Position numbers and translations under genes: made by a program. A stretch of 33,463 bases of DNA from NCBI GenBank assembly GCA_025769875.1, contig JAGFNK010000564.1:1-33463 (forward strand), given 5' to 3'. Below the pieces are notes generated by a model. That model was not told the DNA's origin and did no database searches. It saw nothing but the letters and a program-made list of their open reading frames with translations. Positions 19,760 to 29,357 of this stretch are shown piece after piece (position 1 is the stretch's first letter; each line of letters begins with the position of its first letter). The DNA comes from Russula earlei. Its lineage: Eukaryota > Basidiomycota > Agaricomycetes > Russulales > Russulaceae.

Positions 19760-19764
19760 AGTTC

Positions 19765-19968
19765 TTTAAAATTGACTCGCTTCAGTGGGTTCTGTGCAAG
19801 ACCAAATCCCAGGCAAGTGATGCACATCATGTTCCAAGTGGTTTCATGTCTGGCAATTTTGAACCAAAGGCCATAGATATATCCTAGGCCTACTTTAGTT
19901 TTTCTCCAGAGGGCATAATACCTGGTCCAAGGTACACCATCAGTGTCAAGACATGTACTGCTGACCAC
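19765..19968 (-). pseudogene. Unrecognised coding-like fragment
   Basis: An open minus-strand frame reads like protein (LDTDGVPWTRYYALWRKTK, GLWFKIARHETTWNMMC, CLGFGLAQNPLKRVNFKE), with regular Trp/Tyr content and little low complexity. It runs to the LTR-C junction on one side and starts at ATG 19966-19968 on the other. I do not recognise the family. It may be a relic of a transposon gene. Confidence 0.3.
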
Positions 19969-20394
19969 TAAGGTTCAGGAGCAGGTGAGGCAAGGAGTTG
20001 TACAAGGTGGTGGATGTTGACAATGATGTTGCCAATGAGGATGAGTCAAACAAGTAGTAGATACCAGATGGGCACTGGCAGATGTTGCTGGGGGCAGAGA
20101 TGAAGATGAGAGGCCAGTGTGAGTGACTTTAAACAAGGCAGTCACAAAGGAGTACCTTGGAAGAGGTGTGCTTTAGACAAAGCAGTTGCAGAGGAGTACT
20201 TTGGAAGATGAGAGTGTCAAACCGCTGTACCTCTCCCCCACTATGACACCATGTGACCTTTGGGAAACTGGCCTGGCCTGGTTCATGAATTTCATAGACC
20301 AGTCTGTTGTGGTTGCCCCACAGTCACTGGACCAGTTCAGACCAGTTGATAACTGGTCCAGACCACACATTTATAATGATGTAATGTAACATTA
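19969..20394. other. Sequence with repeated ACTGGTC/GACCAGT motifs
   Basis: No gene recognised. 20260-20370 carries many copies of GGACCAGT, AACTGGTC and similar, partly palindromic. The same style of motif occurs near 18720-18745 and 22690-22750. Confidence 0.35.
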
Positions 20395-20536
20395 GGGGCG
20401 TTCCAAGTAGCCACTTATTGGGCACTTATTTTGTTACTTATTTGTCACTTATTCATGTTTTACGGCCAAATTGGCAATAAGTAACTGTAATAAGTAACAA
20501 ATAAGTGACAAATAAGTACTACTCTGAAACCCCCCC
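20395..20536. mobile_element. MITE-like hairpin element
   Basis: About 140 bases with imperfect terminal inverted repeats: GGGGCGTTCCAAGTAGCCAC on the left against GGGGGGTTTCAGAGTAGTAC on the right. Inside, ACTTATTTGTCACTTATT pairs with AATAAGTGACAAATAAGT. No coding capacity. A flanking target duplication was not found, so the parent superfamily is open. Confidence 0.65.
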
Positions 20537-21329
20537 TCCCAAGAATTCAACAATAAGTAGCACATACAGTAATGACTTATTCTGAGCATCCATGGATCTG
20601 TCCAGCATTCCCTTTGGCACCACATACTGAGTTTGAATTGCAAAAGTCAACTCAGAAAGATTGAAGTTGTCATGGTGTGCACTGTTTGCCATGCCTGCCA
20701 CATCAAAATAGACATGCGTTCTCAAGGATGTCTTGAACTATCATGTCCAGCAGAAGTGGGCTTGTACAAGACAGGAGACAGAGAGAAAAGGGAAGTCTTG
20801 AGAGTCATTCACACAGGCAGATGGAGACAAAAGGGGAAACATGGGCACAAAAACTTGTTATTCAGAACAGTAGCTACTGGTCCTTATGTACTGTAGCTAA
20901 TGTGAGAGGGAACTGGGTAACCATCCTCAGTCAAAGCGTCTTGAGCAAGTCTTCGACCTTGCGTGCACATGATCCCATCATCACAAAGGGGGTTGTGCAC
21001 ATTCTGAGATGTTGTCATGCATTGGAACGCAGGCACAGTGTGGGGAATGCGTTGTCACATGGTGTTGCCAGGCATCAGCTATGTTCCTGTTATTGAGGGG
21101 TAAAAAGTGTTGCAGGGATTGGTATGGACCAGGTATGGACACGTGCATGTTTTTGGTGATTGCAGCATTGAGGCGACAGGTGTAACAAAGCTAGGTTTTG
21201 AAAGAATATAGTAGGAGGCTGTATGTACTGTAAAGGGTACATGAAGTGTTACTGGTGGCAACAAGTGGGCACTAGTCGGCATGGCCAAAATGCCACACAA
21301 GGGTGGTCGTCTGGCTTTTGAGTGTTGGG
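20537..21329. other. No recognisable gene
   Basis: A minus-strand frame at 20725-20537 looks mildly protein-like (VAGMANSAHHDNFNLSELTF, YVVPKGMLDRSMDAQN) but has no family assignment. The rest shows no conserved coding pattern. Confidence 0.3.
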
Positions 21330-21640
21330 GGGCTTTTGCCCAATGAGGCAGTGGTGGGCAGGCATGCTTGTGTGCATGGGTGGTAGTGTCATTGGAGGCA
21401 GAGGAGTGGGTGTGCGCATTGAGGGCAAGAGGCAGAGGGCTAGGTGTGTGCATCAAAGGTGAGAGGCAGAGGGCATGGAGGTGTTTGCATGCTTGATGTG
21501 GTGGTGAGAGAGAGGGAGTTGCGGGTGCACATGTTGGGCATTCGGTGGTAACGTTGTCGGAGGTGGAGGAGAGGGTGTGGAGGTGTTTGCATGCATGATT
21601 GAGAGGGAGTTGCATGTGCACATGCCTGTTGTTGTTGGTC
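21330..21640. repeat. Degenerate G/T-rich minisatellite
   Basis: Repeats of GGAGGTGTTTGCATGC, GAGAGGGAGTTGC and GGTGCACATG occur twice or more with variation, together with several GAGGCAGAGG units. Long open frames on the minus strand here are low-complexity His/Pro/Thr products of the repeat. Confidence 0.6.
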
Positions 21641-22390
21641 AGGTTGAAAAAAAGAGGCTCTTGTCTTGCAGGTCACCCTAGTGACTGAGCCAAGTGTGCA
21701 CATGTCGCACCAAGATCATGCAGGTGTGGGGTGGGGTGGCCACCATCAGCTCCCAGTTTTGTGACCTGAAGCAGCAAGTGGCAAGAGATGCCCAAAACTC
21801 ACCTGCTGGTTCACCCATCCATGCAACACCACCTACGACGCCCCTCCCCTCCCCCCCCATGGTCCACACCATCTTCTGGTGGCCGACCCTGCGCCACGCC
21901 TTCAGGCAGGTCAACAAACCTGGGCACCAGCTTGCGCTCCATGGTGATCATCACGCACGCATACATCTCTTGCAGGTCTGCAGCAGCAGTGGCAGCCCCC
22001 ATCAGTGCCATCGCCCATCATGGTGGTGGTGGCTGCTGGCCACCACGATGGGCCCAGCACATCCCACTCAAATGCATCCCACTCCATCTCAAATTGGGAC
22101 TTGGGTGCCACTGCGTTGTGGCCAATCTCCATGTCCTGGTCCTGGTCCCAGTCCTGGTCCATCCTGTCTTCCTCTTCATCTCGCACCCCCCCCCCCAGGT
22201 GGTTGCAGTGGCATTGGCATTGGCATTGGCAGCAGGTGCGCAGGATCTGAGAAAAAGTTGGCAGGGAAGGGACAAGACACCATCTCGCATTCTGTGGTGC
22301 ACTGCCTCATCCCAGGACACCCAACCTCCATTGCCATCATCATCGTTGCTCAACAGCATCCATATAGTTGAGGGTTGGATAGAGGCATAG
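21641..22390. other. GC-rich low-complexity segment with overlapping open frames
   Basis: Frames are open on both strands because of composition. The minus strand (22186 to 21811) gives Asp/Gln-rich and Glu-rich residues (DQDWDQDQDMEI) then ADLQEMYACVMITMERKL, so a small minus-strand gene fragment is possible. Plus-strand frames are Pro/His/Ser-rich. No family is recognised. Confidence 0.25.
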
Positions 22391-22875
22391 GGGCCTGAGT
22401 GCACGAGCCACAGGGCCCACAGTGGGTAAGCAAATGGGAGACGACTTGCATACTGAGTGGTGGTGTATGTAAAAAAAAAAAAGAAACCACAAACAAAAAT
22501 GAAATAATGCATGCACAAATCCATTCCAGCTGAGTCAGAAATGGGGGTAATGAGGTGGAGGCTTGTCCAGGGGGCAGGTAGTCATGTTGGCCATGGCCAT
22601 GGAGAGAGGTTTAGTGGGAAGGAGAGGGGAGGAGGAGAGAGCGTACATGAACAAAACAAACGCACCATGGATACTGCTGACACAGCTACAGTTCGGTTGC
22701 CATTGGTCCGGTCTGGTTGGGTCCATGGTCTGATTTCAGTCCAATGGACTGGACTTCAAACATGTACCGAATAGGTCCTCACCACTATATCAGCCCACAT
22801 TTGTCACATGACCAAATCTTTGTAAGCTACTATATATGAAAATGTCATAGTGGGGGAGAGGTGTCAGAGCTAGAG
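22391..22875. other. No recognisable gene
   Basis: A/T- and G-rich unique-looking sequence. GGTCCGGTCTGG and CCAATGGACTGGAC motifs near 22690-22755 resemble those at 20260-20370. Confidence 0.3.
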
Positions 22876-23613
22876 TGTCACAAGAACTGGCCACTCTGAC
22901 TGGACTGGCAACAGGGACAGCCTACCTGGACAAGACCTTGTGACTGACTCATTTCTTATGACCTTTTGATACATGACTCATGTTTGCCATGACTCCTCCA
23001 CATGTCCACCCTGATTGACTCATAGCCACTATTTGATATAGTAGGACAACTGTATATAAGACCTCTTGTTGAAGGAAACAAGCCTTAGCCTTGTCCTCCT
23101 GTGAATTTCACTGGTTTACACCTCAGGATCTTCCTGCCTCTGAGCCTTCAAGCTCCTTGTCTGAAAGTCTCTATATTGCTAAGACTTCCAGATGCAAAGA
23201 CTTATCAATTATTTCCCCTCTCCACAGTATACACTAGCAAGTGCCGTGTTGTCACTGAGATCCCTGAACTTTGCAAGAACTTGTTGTCATGCTCAACTAC
23301 CTGTGCTTGTGTTGGACGTGCAGCCAACCAGTGGTATGTGTATGGGACAAAGCCAAACCATATGTGTAAATATTTGAATAATTGTCGTTTGATTTTTCCC
23401 TCAGCCTTTCATACACAAGACTGAGGTCAGTACAACACCCCTTTTACCACTCTCTCTAAGATCTAATACCGTACATAGTAACAATCTTTTTAGGTTAGCT
23501 TACTAACTAATACAGTCTTTCATACACAAGACTGAGTAACAATCCTTTTAGCTTCAACAGCTTGTCTCATGCATGAAATGATTTGTCAGCAACACTGCTC
23601 CCAGTTGGTGACA
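22876..23613 (+). repeat. LTR-B, forward copy
   Basis: Starts TGTCACAAGAACTGG and ends GGTGACA, short inverted ends typical of an LTR. It matches the reversed LTR-B pieces at 18605-18746 (U3) and 16664-16983 (R/U5). Compared with those it has about 240 extra bases near 23330-23565, in which TTTCATACACAAGACTGAG and AGTAACAATC occur twice. No flanking target duplication and no attached retrotransposon genes were found, so it may be a solo or truncated LTR. Confidence 0.65.
22945..23059 (+). promoter_or_regulatory. LTR-B promoter: TGACTCA cluster and TATA box
   Basis: Three exact TGACTCA sites (22945-22951, 22974-22980, 23016-23022) and a near match TGACTCC (22990-22996) precede TGTATATAAG (23051-23060). 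TGACTCA is the known binding site of Gcn4/AP-1-type bZIP factors. Two of the sites are kept in the reversed copy at 18640-18700. Confidence 0.55.
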
Positions 23614-24170
23614 TGAGAGTATCACAAATAGACAGTCTGATGACTGCCATGCTACATTGGGGCTTATGTACTTGTTACAAGGCTGAGTATGAACTATAGA
23701 AACTATCTCAGACTCTTTGGACTGCTCCAATCAGATTCAAGGGGCATAAACTTGTTGTGTCAGTCCTATAGATGACTCAGGACAATTGGGGACTTTGTGG
23801 AGCAATGACATCATAATGATATCACTGTGGAGTGCTTGGTGAGCATATGAGGTCATAGTGGAGCTGCTCAGTCAGCCATGATGTCAGTGGAGCTTCATAA
23901 CATCATGCAGATCATTCTAGGATGTCTAGGAGTCCTTCCAGTGTTTTGGGACTTAATGGCTGAGTGGCCATGTGGCTAGCACATGGTTGGTTACCCAAAT
24001 AGGGAGGGGGGTGTCTGAGCAAGCCACAAAGACTTGGAGGATGGTTATTGCCTGTGTTCTTATGCTTCTAGAAGGGAGCAGTTGTTGGAAGTGGACGTAG
24101 ATAGATGATGCTAAGGAGAAATAGTTATTTGAGTAAAACAGAGAGGTGCATGGCTGGGTCTTGGCCCCAT
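23614..24170. other. No recognisable gene
   Basis: Loose repeats of GTGGAGC with TGACATCAT at 23790-23900. No coding pattern or element border was identified. Confidence 0.35.
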
Positions 24171-25514
24171 TCACAACAGCTGTTCCCAAACCCACCCACA
24201 AACAAAACCCTCATCATTTCCAATGATTACCTTGAGGTATAGATTAGCAATCTTCTTATCCACCTGAGAGAGGGCAAGTACCCTATAAATGTCACTGTTT
24301 GTCAGCCATTCATCACCAGGATTGTTGGTTGTCTTAAACCAGGCATGGAAATGCTTTGCTGCAGTGATGCCAGGGCTATCCACAGGTGGCAGTGGCAGTG
24401 GTGGTGGCTGTCCAACATACAAACTGCATCAGTGAGGTCTTCGTCTTCAAAGGCCCCTCTGAAAAAGTCCAATTTGGTCTCCTTCTTCTTTTTTGATGCA
24501 GAGGTGTTGCCAGAAACCTTGAGAGAAGTGTAGCGAATGCTCAGTCTTATTGTAGAAGACTATATTAAAGAGTGTTCTAACCTGTAGCGAATGCTAAAGG
24601 AGTAATGAGTTACATGTGCAAAGTAAATGAGTGTGTGACTGACCTCAGTCTTATTGTAGAAGACTGAGGGATGAGAAAATTCCATAAAATGAACTATATA
24701 CATTTCCGCTTGTTTGTCACACGCCACGTGAGCGCATGACTGACTTGTCACACTGTGGTTGGCCACAACTCCAACAAGAAGCTTGCTTGCACTTGGTGGC
24801 ATTAGGGTGGTGCAAATTGTTCAATGGGGATGGAGATATTGATGGCTGGAGGGGAGTCAAAGATGTCAATGGCCATGATGATGACAATGGCCCATGTGAA
24901 GTTGAAGGTGATGGTAATGACCCATCCAGTACTTGTTGCTTGCCCCAATGGGCTTATGAATTTGTGGCTTTTGATGGCATCAACTGTGCCATGGCATGAA
25001 AATGTGGCCAGCCAGTGTTGGTGAATGACTCCAAGTGTTTATTCTTCTAATAATAATAAGACATTGTCAACAATGGACAAGACAATGGACACATACCTTG
25101 ACCATCTCATCCCACTGTGCTGTGTCATTGTTCACATCCACCCCGTTCTCATTGCTGTATGGAATGCCTGATGTTAACCTCAACTGGACAACATCATGAT
25201 ATGTTGTCTTCAACTAGTCATACAAAGTCAGAATACAAGCAAAATACATAGAAAAGAAATACATTACCCTCAACCACTTTGATTTGCTTGAGGATGCAGC
25301 CTTTTTTCACAAGTAGCACCAAGCATATCCACTGCACCTTTGAAGACCAAATCCTTGAACATGTTGTTCACAAGTGGCACCATCCAGATTGTCAGAAAGG
25401 AATTCTATCATTGCAGCCTCATCCTCAGTGGTCCAGCAAGCATTTTCCCAGGAAACATTACCCTGATGGGTAATTGCATCATCCTCAGATGAGAGACTTG
25501 AGTGGGTTTGCATA
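24171..25514 (-). pseudogene. Myb/SANT-like DNA-binding protein, probably transposon-associated, decayed
   Basis: Read from ATG 25514 on the minus strand. The N-terminal block WTTEDEAAMIEFLSDN fits the first helix of a Myb/SANT-like (Myb_DNA-bind_3) domain. KKAASSSKSKWLR (about 25265-25305), LKTTYHDVVQLRLTSG (about 25160-25205), NNDTAQWDEMVK and ESFTNTGWPHFHAMAQLMPS (about 24985-25040) follow in family order, separated by probable introns (GTAATG, GTATGT) and one or more frame breaks. A Ser/Pro-rich linker comes next, then a Lys-rich stretch (SASKKKKETKLDFFRGAFED, about 24440-24500) and an acidic/hydrophobic end (WLTNSDIYRVLALSQVDKK). Such proteins often accompany Harbinger-like transposases in fungi, but here no transposase is adjacent. 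Exact exon borders are uncertain. Confidence 0.6.
24530..24664 (-). repeat. Partial duplicate lacking exactly one intron
   Basis: Two copies of TGTAGCGAATG joined to CTCAGTCTTATTGTAGAAG (plus strand). In the right copy they are separated by 50 bases (24595-24644) that read on the minus strand as GTCAGT to CTTTAG, a standard fungal intron. In the left copy (24530-24562) they are joined directly at that point. Confidence 0.7.
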
Positions 25515-26060
25515 GTGATGATTGCACAGGACAAAGATGGGGCATTCCACTGTGCAGTGGACATGCAGACATGCCTCCACACCTGTGCCTTGTGACTGTC
25601 TGGCAGATGCCAAGAAACCCAAAAAAAAAGACTTCTAATATTATGATATTATGTGATGTCATGATGAGTACTCCTGTCACACAAGTGACTCCAGAAACCC
25701 CCAACTTTCAAAATATTTGCAAAAGTTTTGAAATTTTGTAAAAATTTTGTTGTGTATGGGGGCCTGAGGGAAAAAAATGAATGATAACTAATTCAAATTA
25801 TTTGCACCTACGGTCCGGATTGTCCGTTCGCGCGGCACTTAGCGGCTGCGCGTCCACGTCCAACAGTCCAACAATCAAATCAAGAAGATCAAGGGGTGAG
25901 TCTACGCCCCGGGCAGTTGAGCCGACTCAAGGACGCGACTCTGCTGAGTCTCAACGACATCAATGCATCAAAGTGCACTGGCAATGCGATGATTATCATG
26001 ATGCGATTTAACTGATGTGTCTCACCTTGGTGGTTCCACGGGGCGTGAACCTTTTGCTTG
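25515..26060. other. Intergenic, no gene recognised
   Basis: The transition from repeat-rich DNA to gene-bearing DNA. It contains no recognisable element; GC content rises after about 25800. Confidence 0.4.
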
Positions 26061-26068
26061 TGGATGGG

Positions 26069-26077
26069 TATATATAA
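26069..26077 (+). promoter_or_regulatory. TATA box of the small secreted protein gene
   Basis: TATATATAA lies 158 bases upstream of the ATG at 26235, a usual spacing allowing a leader of about 130 bases. Confidence 0.6.
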
Positions 26078-26234
26078 TAGACAGCCATTGAATGCAGCTT
26101 GCTCCCATTCATTTCACTTCATACCATTTGGTGCTGGTTACCGACGGTCTTTGGACACATTCCATACTGCCCCTCTTTTTCACACTTGTATAGCTTCCAC
26201 GACTTTTCATATCGATTCCACAGTCCCAATAACC

Positions 26235-26496
26235 ATGCGTACTTCTGCTATAATTTGCCTTTTCTGCCTTGTCGTTGGCGTCGCTTCGTCAGTTGCAATG
26301 CCTTCTGGGTTGTACGCAGACCTCTTCAAGTTCTGTTAAACCCCTGATGTTGACTCTACCTCGCAGATCTGAGCGTGGGCTGTTTGAGAAAGGAAAACCA
26401 CCCAAACCCAAACCCGAACCCGAACCCGAACCCGAACCCAAAGGACCCAAAGGACCCAAAGGACCCAAAAGACCCAAACCCAAACCAGGAAATTGA
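26235..26496 (+). CDS. Small secreted Pro/Lys-rich repeat protein
   Basis: Two exons, 26235-26308 and 26367-26496, with a 58-base intron (GTTGTA to CGCAG); the splice joins the codons for MPSG to SERGLFEKG and gives 67 residues. The N-terminus MRTSAIICLFCLVVGVASS is a clear signal peptide with likely cleavage near residues 19-22. The mature part is made of KPKPEPEPEPEP and three KGP units followed by KRPKPKPGN, so it is strongly charged, Pro-rich and likely disordered. The ATG has a good context (AACCATGC) and follows a TATA box. No Cys in the mature part, unlike typical Cys-rich effectors. It is probably a cell-wall or extracellular protein; function unknown. An alternative longer unspliced frame ends at 26339. 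Confidence 0.6.
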
Positions 26497-27261
26497 TCCT
26501 GACTCTCAAGCTGGGCCAAGACAGGACTGTACATTCCAGAGGCCGACTGGCGCAGGACCTGGGGGAGTGTTACCCCTAAGGGAAGGGTAGACAGCGGAGA
26601 GAGCTCATAAGCAAAACTGCACAGAGCCCATAAGCAAAACTACATGTATATTCTGCTAGAAATGTCTATCCCTACCATGCACTAGAGAGTGCTAGAAAGT
26701 GACAATGTGTTTTGCTGATGAGACATGCAAGTGCAAGAAAAACATGTGGCTAGTACGCTCGGAGGCATACAACCGACAGAGCGGTGGAAACTTCTCTTTA
26801 TTACGAAGCAAATTCCAAAAATTTTTATGAGGTAGAACAGAACAAGGGCAACAAGAGGCCGAAACGACAGCAATGGCGAAGAGGTCGGTTCTCAGGCTCA
26901 GGTTGTGCCTTTGTCAGGTCACCGACACGTCCGACGGGGTTAAAGTACTTGAACGAGATTCCGTGAACCTGGCGCGCGTGGACTGTCGTCGTTGCTTGGT
27001 TGGGGGATCTCCATCAGGCAGGAAGAAAAGTTAAACGCGGGTAATAAATTGATCGCGCTCGGAAGGGGTTCGAGCCACGCAGAGAGGGAGGGCGCGGGTA
27101 CACGCGTGGTCATCGCCGTTTGTAGACGTTCTAATATGTGCGTCGTATGATTGTCCAAGACAGAACGATACGCCCAGAACACGCACAAAGAGAAGCAGCC
27201 TTATTGGGCTTCCTGTGTTGAAAGAGGGTGCATTTACGAAAGGAATACTGTAACGTTCATA
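26497..27261. other. Intergenic, no gene recognised
   Basis: Short overlapping frames only. The repeated phrase GCCCATAAGCAAAACT/GCTCATAAGCAAAACT occurs twice at 26604-26641. Confidence 0.4.
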
Positions 27262-27811
27262 CTAGTAGTAGCCGAAAGGGACGCAGATGTCCCTGTGCCA
27301 TTCAGTATGTTGTACAACGTCGTGTTCACGAAAAAAATACCAATCGCTAAGCCGCCGGATATCTAGAGTCGGACGTATTCGAACATCGTGCGCCGACGGA
27401 TGCGAGACGGGCGGAGTCGGGAGGTGCAAGATCGGTGCGACTGCCAGTGCAGTCATGGGCCCGGCGACTCCTGTTGGGGCCATGAGATGATCTGCGTCCT
27501 CAACCTCTGGTCTATTGGGTACTGTATTCCGTTGTTTATTCATGGTACGATGAAATGCTAGTTCCTCGTTGCGGAGAAGAATGAATGCACCCTTCAAGTT
27601 CCCGGTCGGACTGACAATGTGAAGGGAGCTCGCACTGGAAAGACAGAAGACAGAGGTAAAACATCCTCTCGACGACAGGCATTAGAAGAACATATCTGAC
27701 GAAAGTGTCAACCGGCTCTTTGTGCCCATGGAATCCGCTCTGATTCCCAGTTGGTCTCGGCGCAGCAAAGGACCCGATCAACACCTTGCGCAGTCCAGAG
27801 TAAGCACTCAT
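27262..27811 (-). CDS. Hypothetical protein, probably spliced
   Basis: Two open minus-strand stretches read as one plausible protein: from ATG 27811, MSAYSGLRKVLIGSFAAPRP and HGHKEPVDTF; then, after a likely intron ending CTTTCCAG near 27635, SSLHIVSPTGNLKGAFILLR, EELAFHRTMNKQRN, a Pro-rich middle, and IRRLSDWYFFREHDVVQHTE to a stop at 27262. The donor site is not settled because frames do not join neatly at the best GT sites, so a frameshift or different exon is possible. No domain is recognised. Confidence 0.35.
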
Positions 27812-28027
27812 GTCCTACGACCTTCGCACAACCGGACTCAGCGATGCAAATGAGTATACGATGTCAATTGTGTGGGATGGTGGTGACCTAGTGATCTCCT
27901 CGTTATGTAAGGTAGTGATGATTGTCGTGGGAACGAGAGCTGGCGTGAGTGTGGGAGATAATAAAATTAAATGGGAGCAATCGCTGGGGTGTAAGTATCC
28001 AAGCTGCACCTTGCTTGTCCATTCGCC

Positions 28028-28945
28028 TCACGGGATGAGCGTTAACTGGAGACAATGGTCAGAGTTAAGGGGCGACCCGCGGTTTTGGAGGAAGGGCGGT
28101 TGGCTGAGAAGTGAAGCCGCACCGCGGGGCTGATCCTCGCCGAATGCTGTAGCAACATCATGCATGCCCGCAAAGAGCGTGGTAAAGATGATGGTCCGAT
28201 GACGGAGACATGCCTTGCTGCGGACAGTGCTTTGAGCAGTGGCGGAACACGTGTGAAAGAAAAGGATGAAAACCGACTGAGCACGGTCTTCCGAAAGGGC
28301 GCTTGGGTTAGAAAGGAAGGCAGTTGAATGGAGGAACGGGTTGGGCGGTGCGGAAACGATAATTTGTACGTTAGGAACCGACAGGGGCGACGAAGAGGAT
28401 GGATTGATACAACCTGACTCCGTCCGATAGCTGGATAACATACAACATTTACGACTGCAGCGAGTGCTGCACCGACATTGCAATATTCTTCCGAGAGAAG
28501 CCATTCAGACCCTCCACTCGCCAGGAGAATGTCTACTCTCATACCGCGATGGTCTCCGATCCTTATACCGCGGGGATGAGTTGAAGCGCGCCTAGAGGCT
28601 TTTGAGGTGCTGCAGTGTGGCCACCAAGGGGTCTCCGCGAGGACAAGGAGTCGGGTGGGTTTGCATGGCCGCGAGTTCTTGCAGGACGGTCAATATTTGT
28701 GGTGGTGATGGGCATGATTTCAGGTGGATGCAGAGAGAGGAAAGTCGAAGCGGGATGACTCCCGGTCGATGAGAAGGACAAAGCACTGCAAGGAGTCGGA
28801 ACAAGACGCGATTTGTCGATGGTCTCGTTCGGCCGAGAGGTGTGGTCGCTGAAGGCGTCGGACGGGTTGTCTCACAAATCGGGTGGTGGGGGAAAAGGGA
28901 ACTGAATGCAAGCGAGTCTTCTGCTGGCCCGGTGAGAGCAGACAA
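28028..28945 (-). CDS. Uncertain coding region, family unknown
   Basis: Several open minus-strand frames overlap (28945-28592, 28542-28042, 28504-28028). Segments look like protein (LTVLQELAAMQTHP, RVDILLASGGSEWLLSEEYC, SEDRAQSVFILFFHTCSATA, MHDVATAFGED), yet the sensible frame changes repeatedly. This may be a multi-exon gene or a decayed one. I do not recognise it, and part could be chance in GC-rich sequence. Confidence 0.25.
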
Positions 28946-29357
28946 GTTCGGGACTCGTTTTAGTTTTCAGCTTACGGCAGCCAGATGTACTCGATTGAAT
29001 GATTTCAAAGTGAAGTGATTTAGCGATACGTGCCTTCGCTCACATGGAGATAAACCTCTTCGTTTGGAAGCATCTTTGCGATCCCACTCCATCCAAGGTC
29101 GACGGCTTTTGAATATCATCCAGATCAGGCTATCTGGGGCAAAGGGACAACCCAAGCGCGATCTCTCCACATAACGCTTCGTCTCCTCTCCTCCCATTAG
29201 CCCTCTTCCCGCCCCCTTCCCGCCCTGCTTCTCCAACATTCAGGAGGAGACTTTCGACAGTTTCTATCTCCATCTTTGCTCTATTCAACGCACTCCTACG
29301 ACTCCTGCGCTGACTGGCTGGGCCTCATGGTAAATCCTGCCCTCCTCCGCAACAATT
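28946..29357. other. Intergenic, likely promoter of the downstream gene
   Basis: The pyrimidine-rich stretch at 29170-29300 (many CTCC, CTTCC runs) just upstream of the ATG at 29358 is typical of fungal promoters near transcription starts. No clear TATA box. Confidence 0.35.

Noticed and set aside
21079..21621. 180-residue minus-strand frame
   Set aside because: Low-complexity His/Pro/Thr product of a degenerate minisatellite with no domain pattern.
21694..22390. 200-225 residue plus-strand frames
   Set aside because: Two overlapping long frames in GC-rich sequence with Pro/His/Ser bias; no start context, domain or splice support.
22871..23618. Target duplication for forward LTR-B (TAGAG and TGAGA)
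   Set aside because: The flanking five bases do not match well enough to be accepted.
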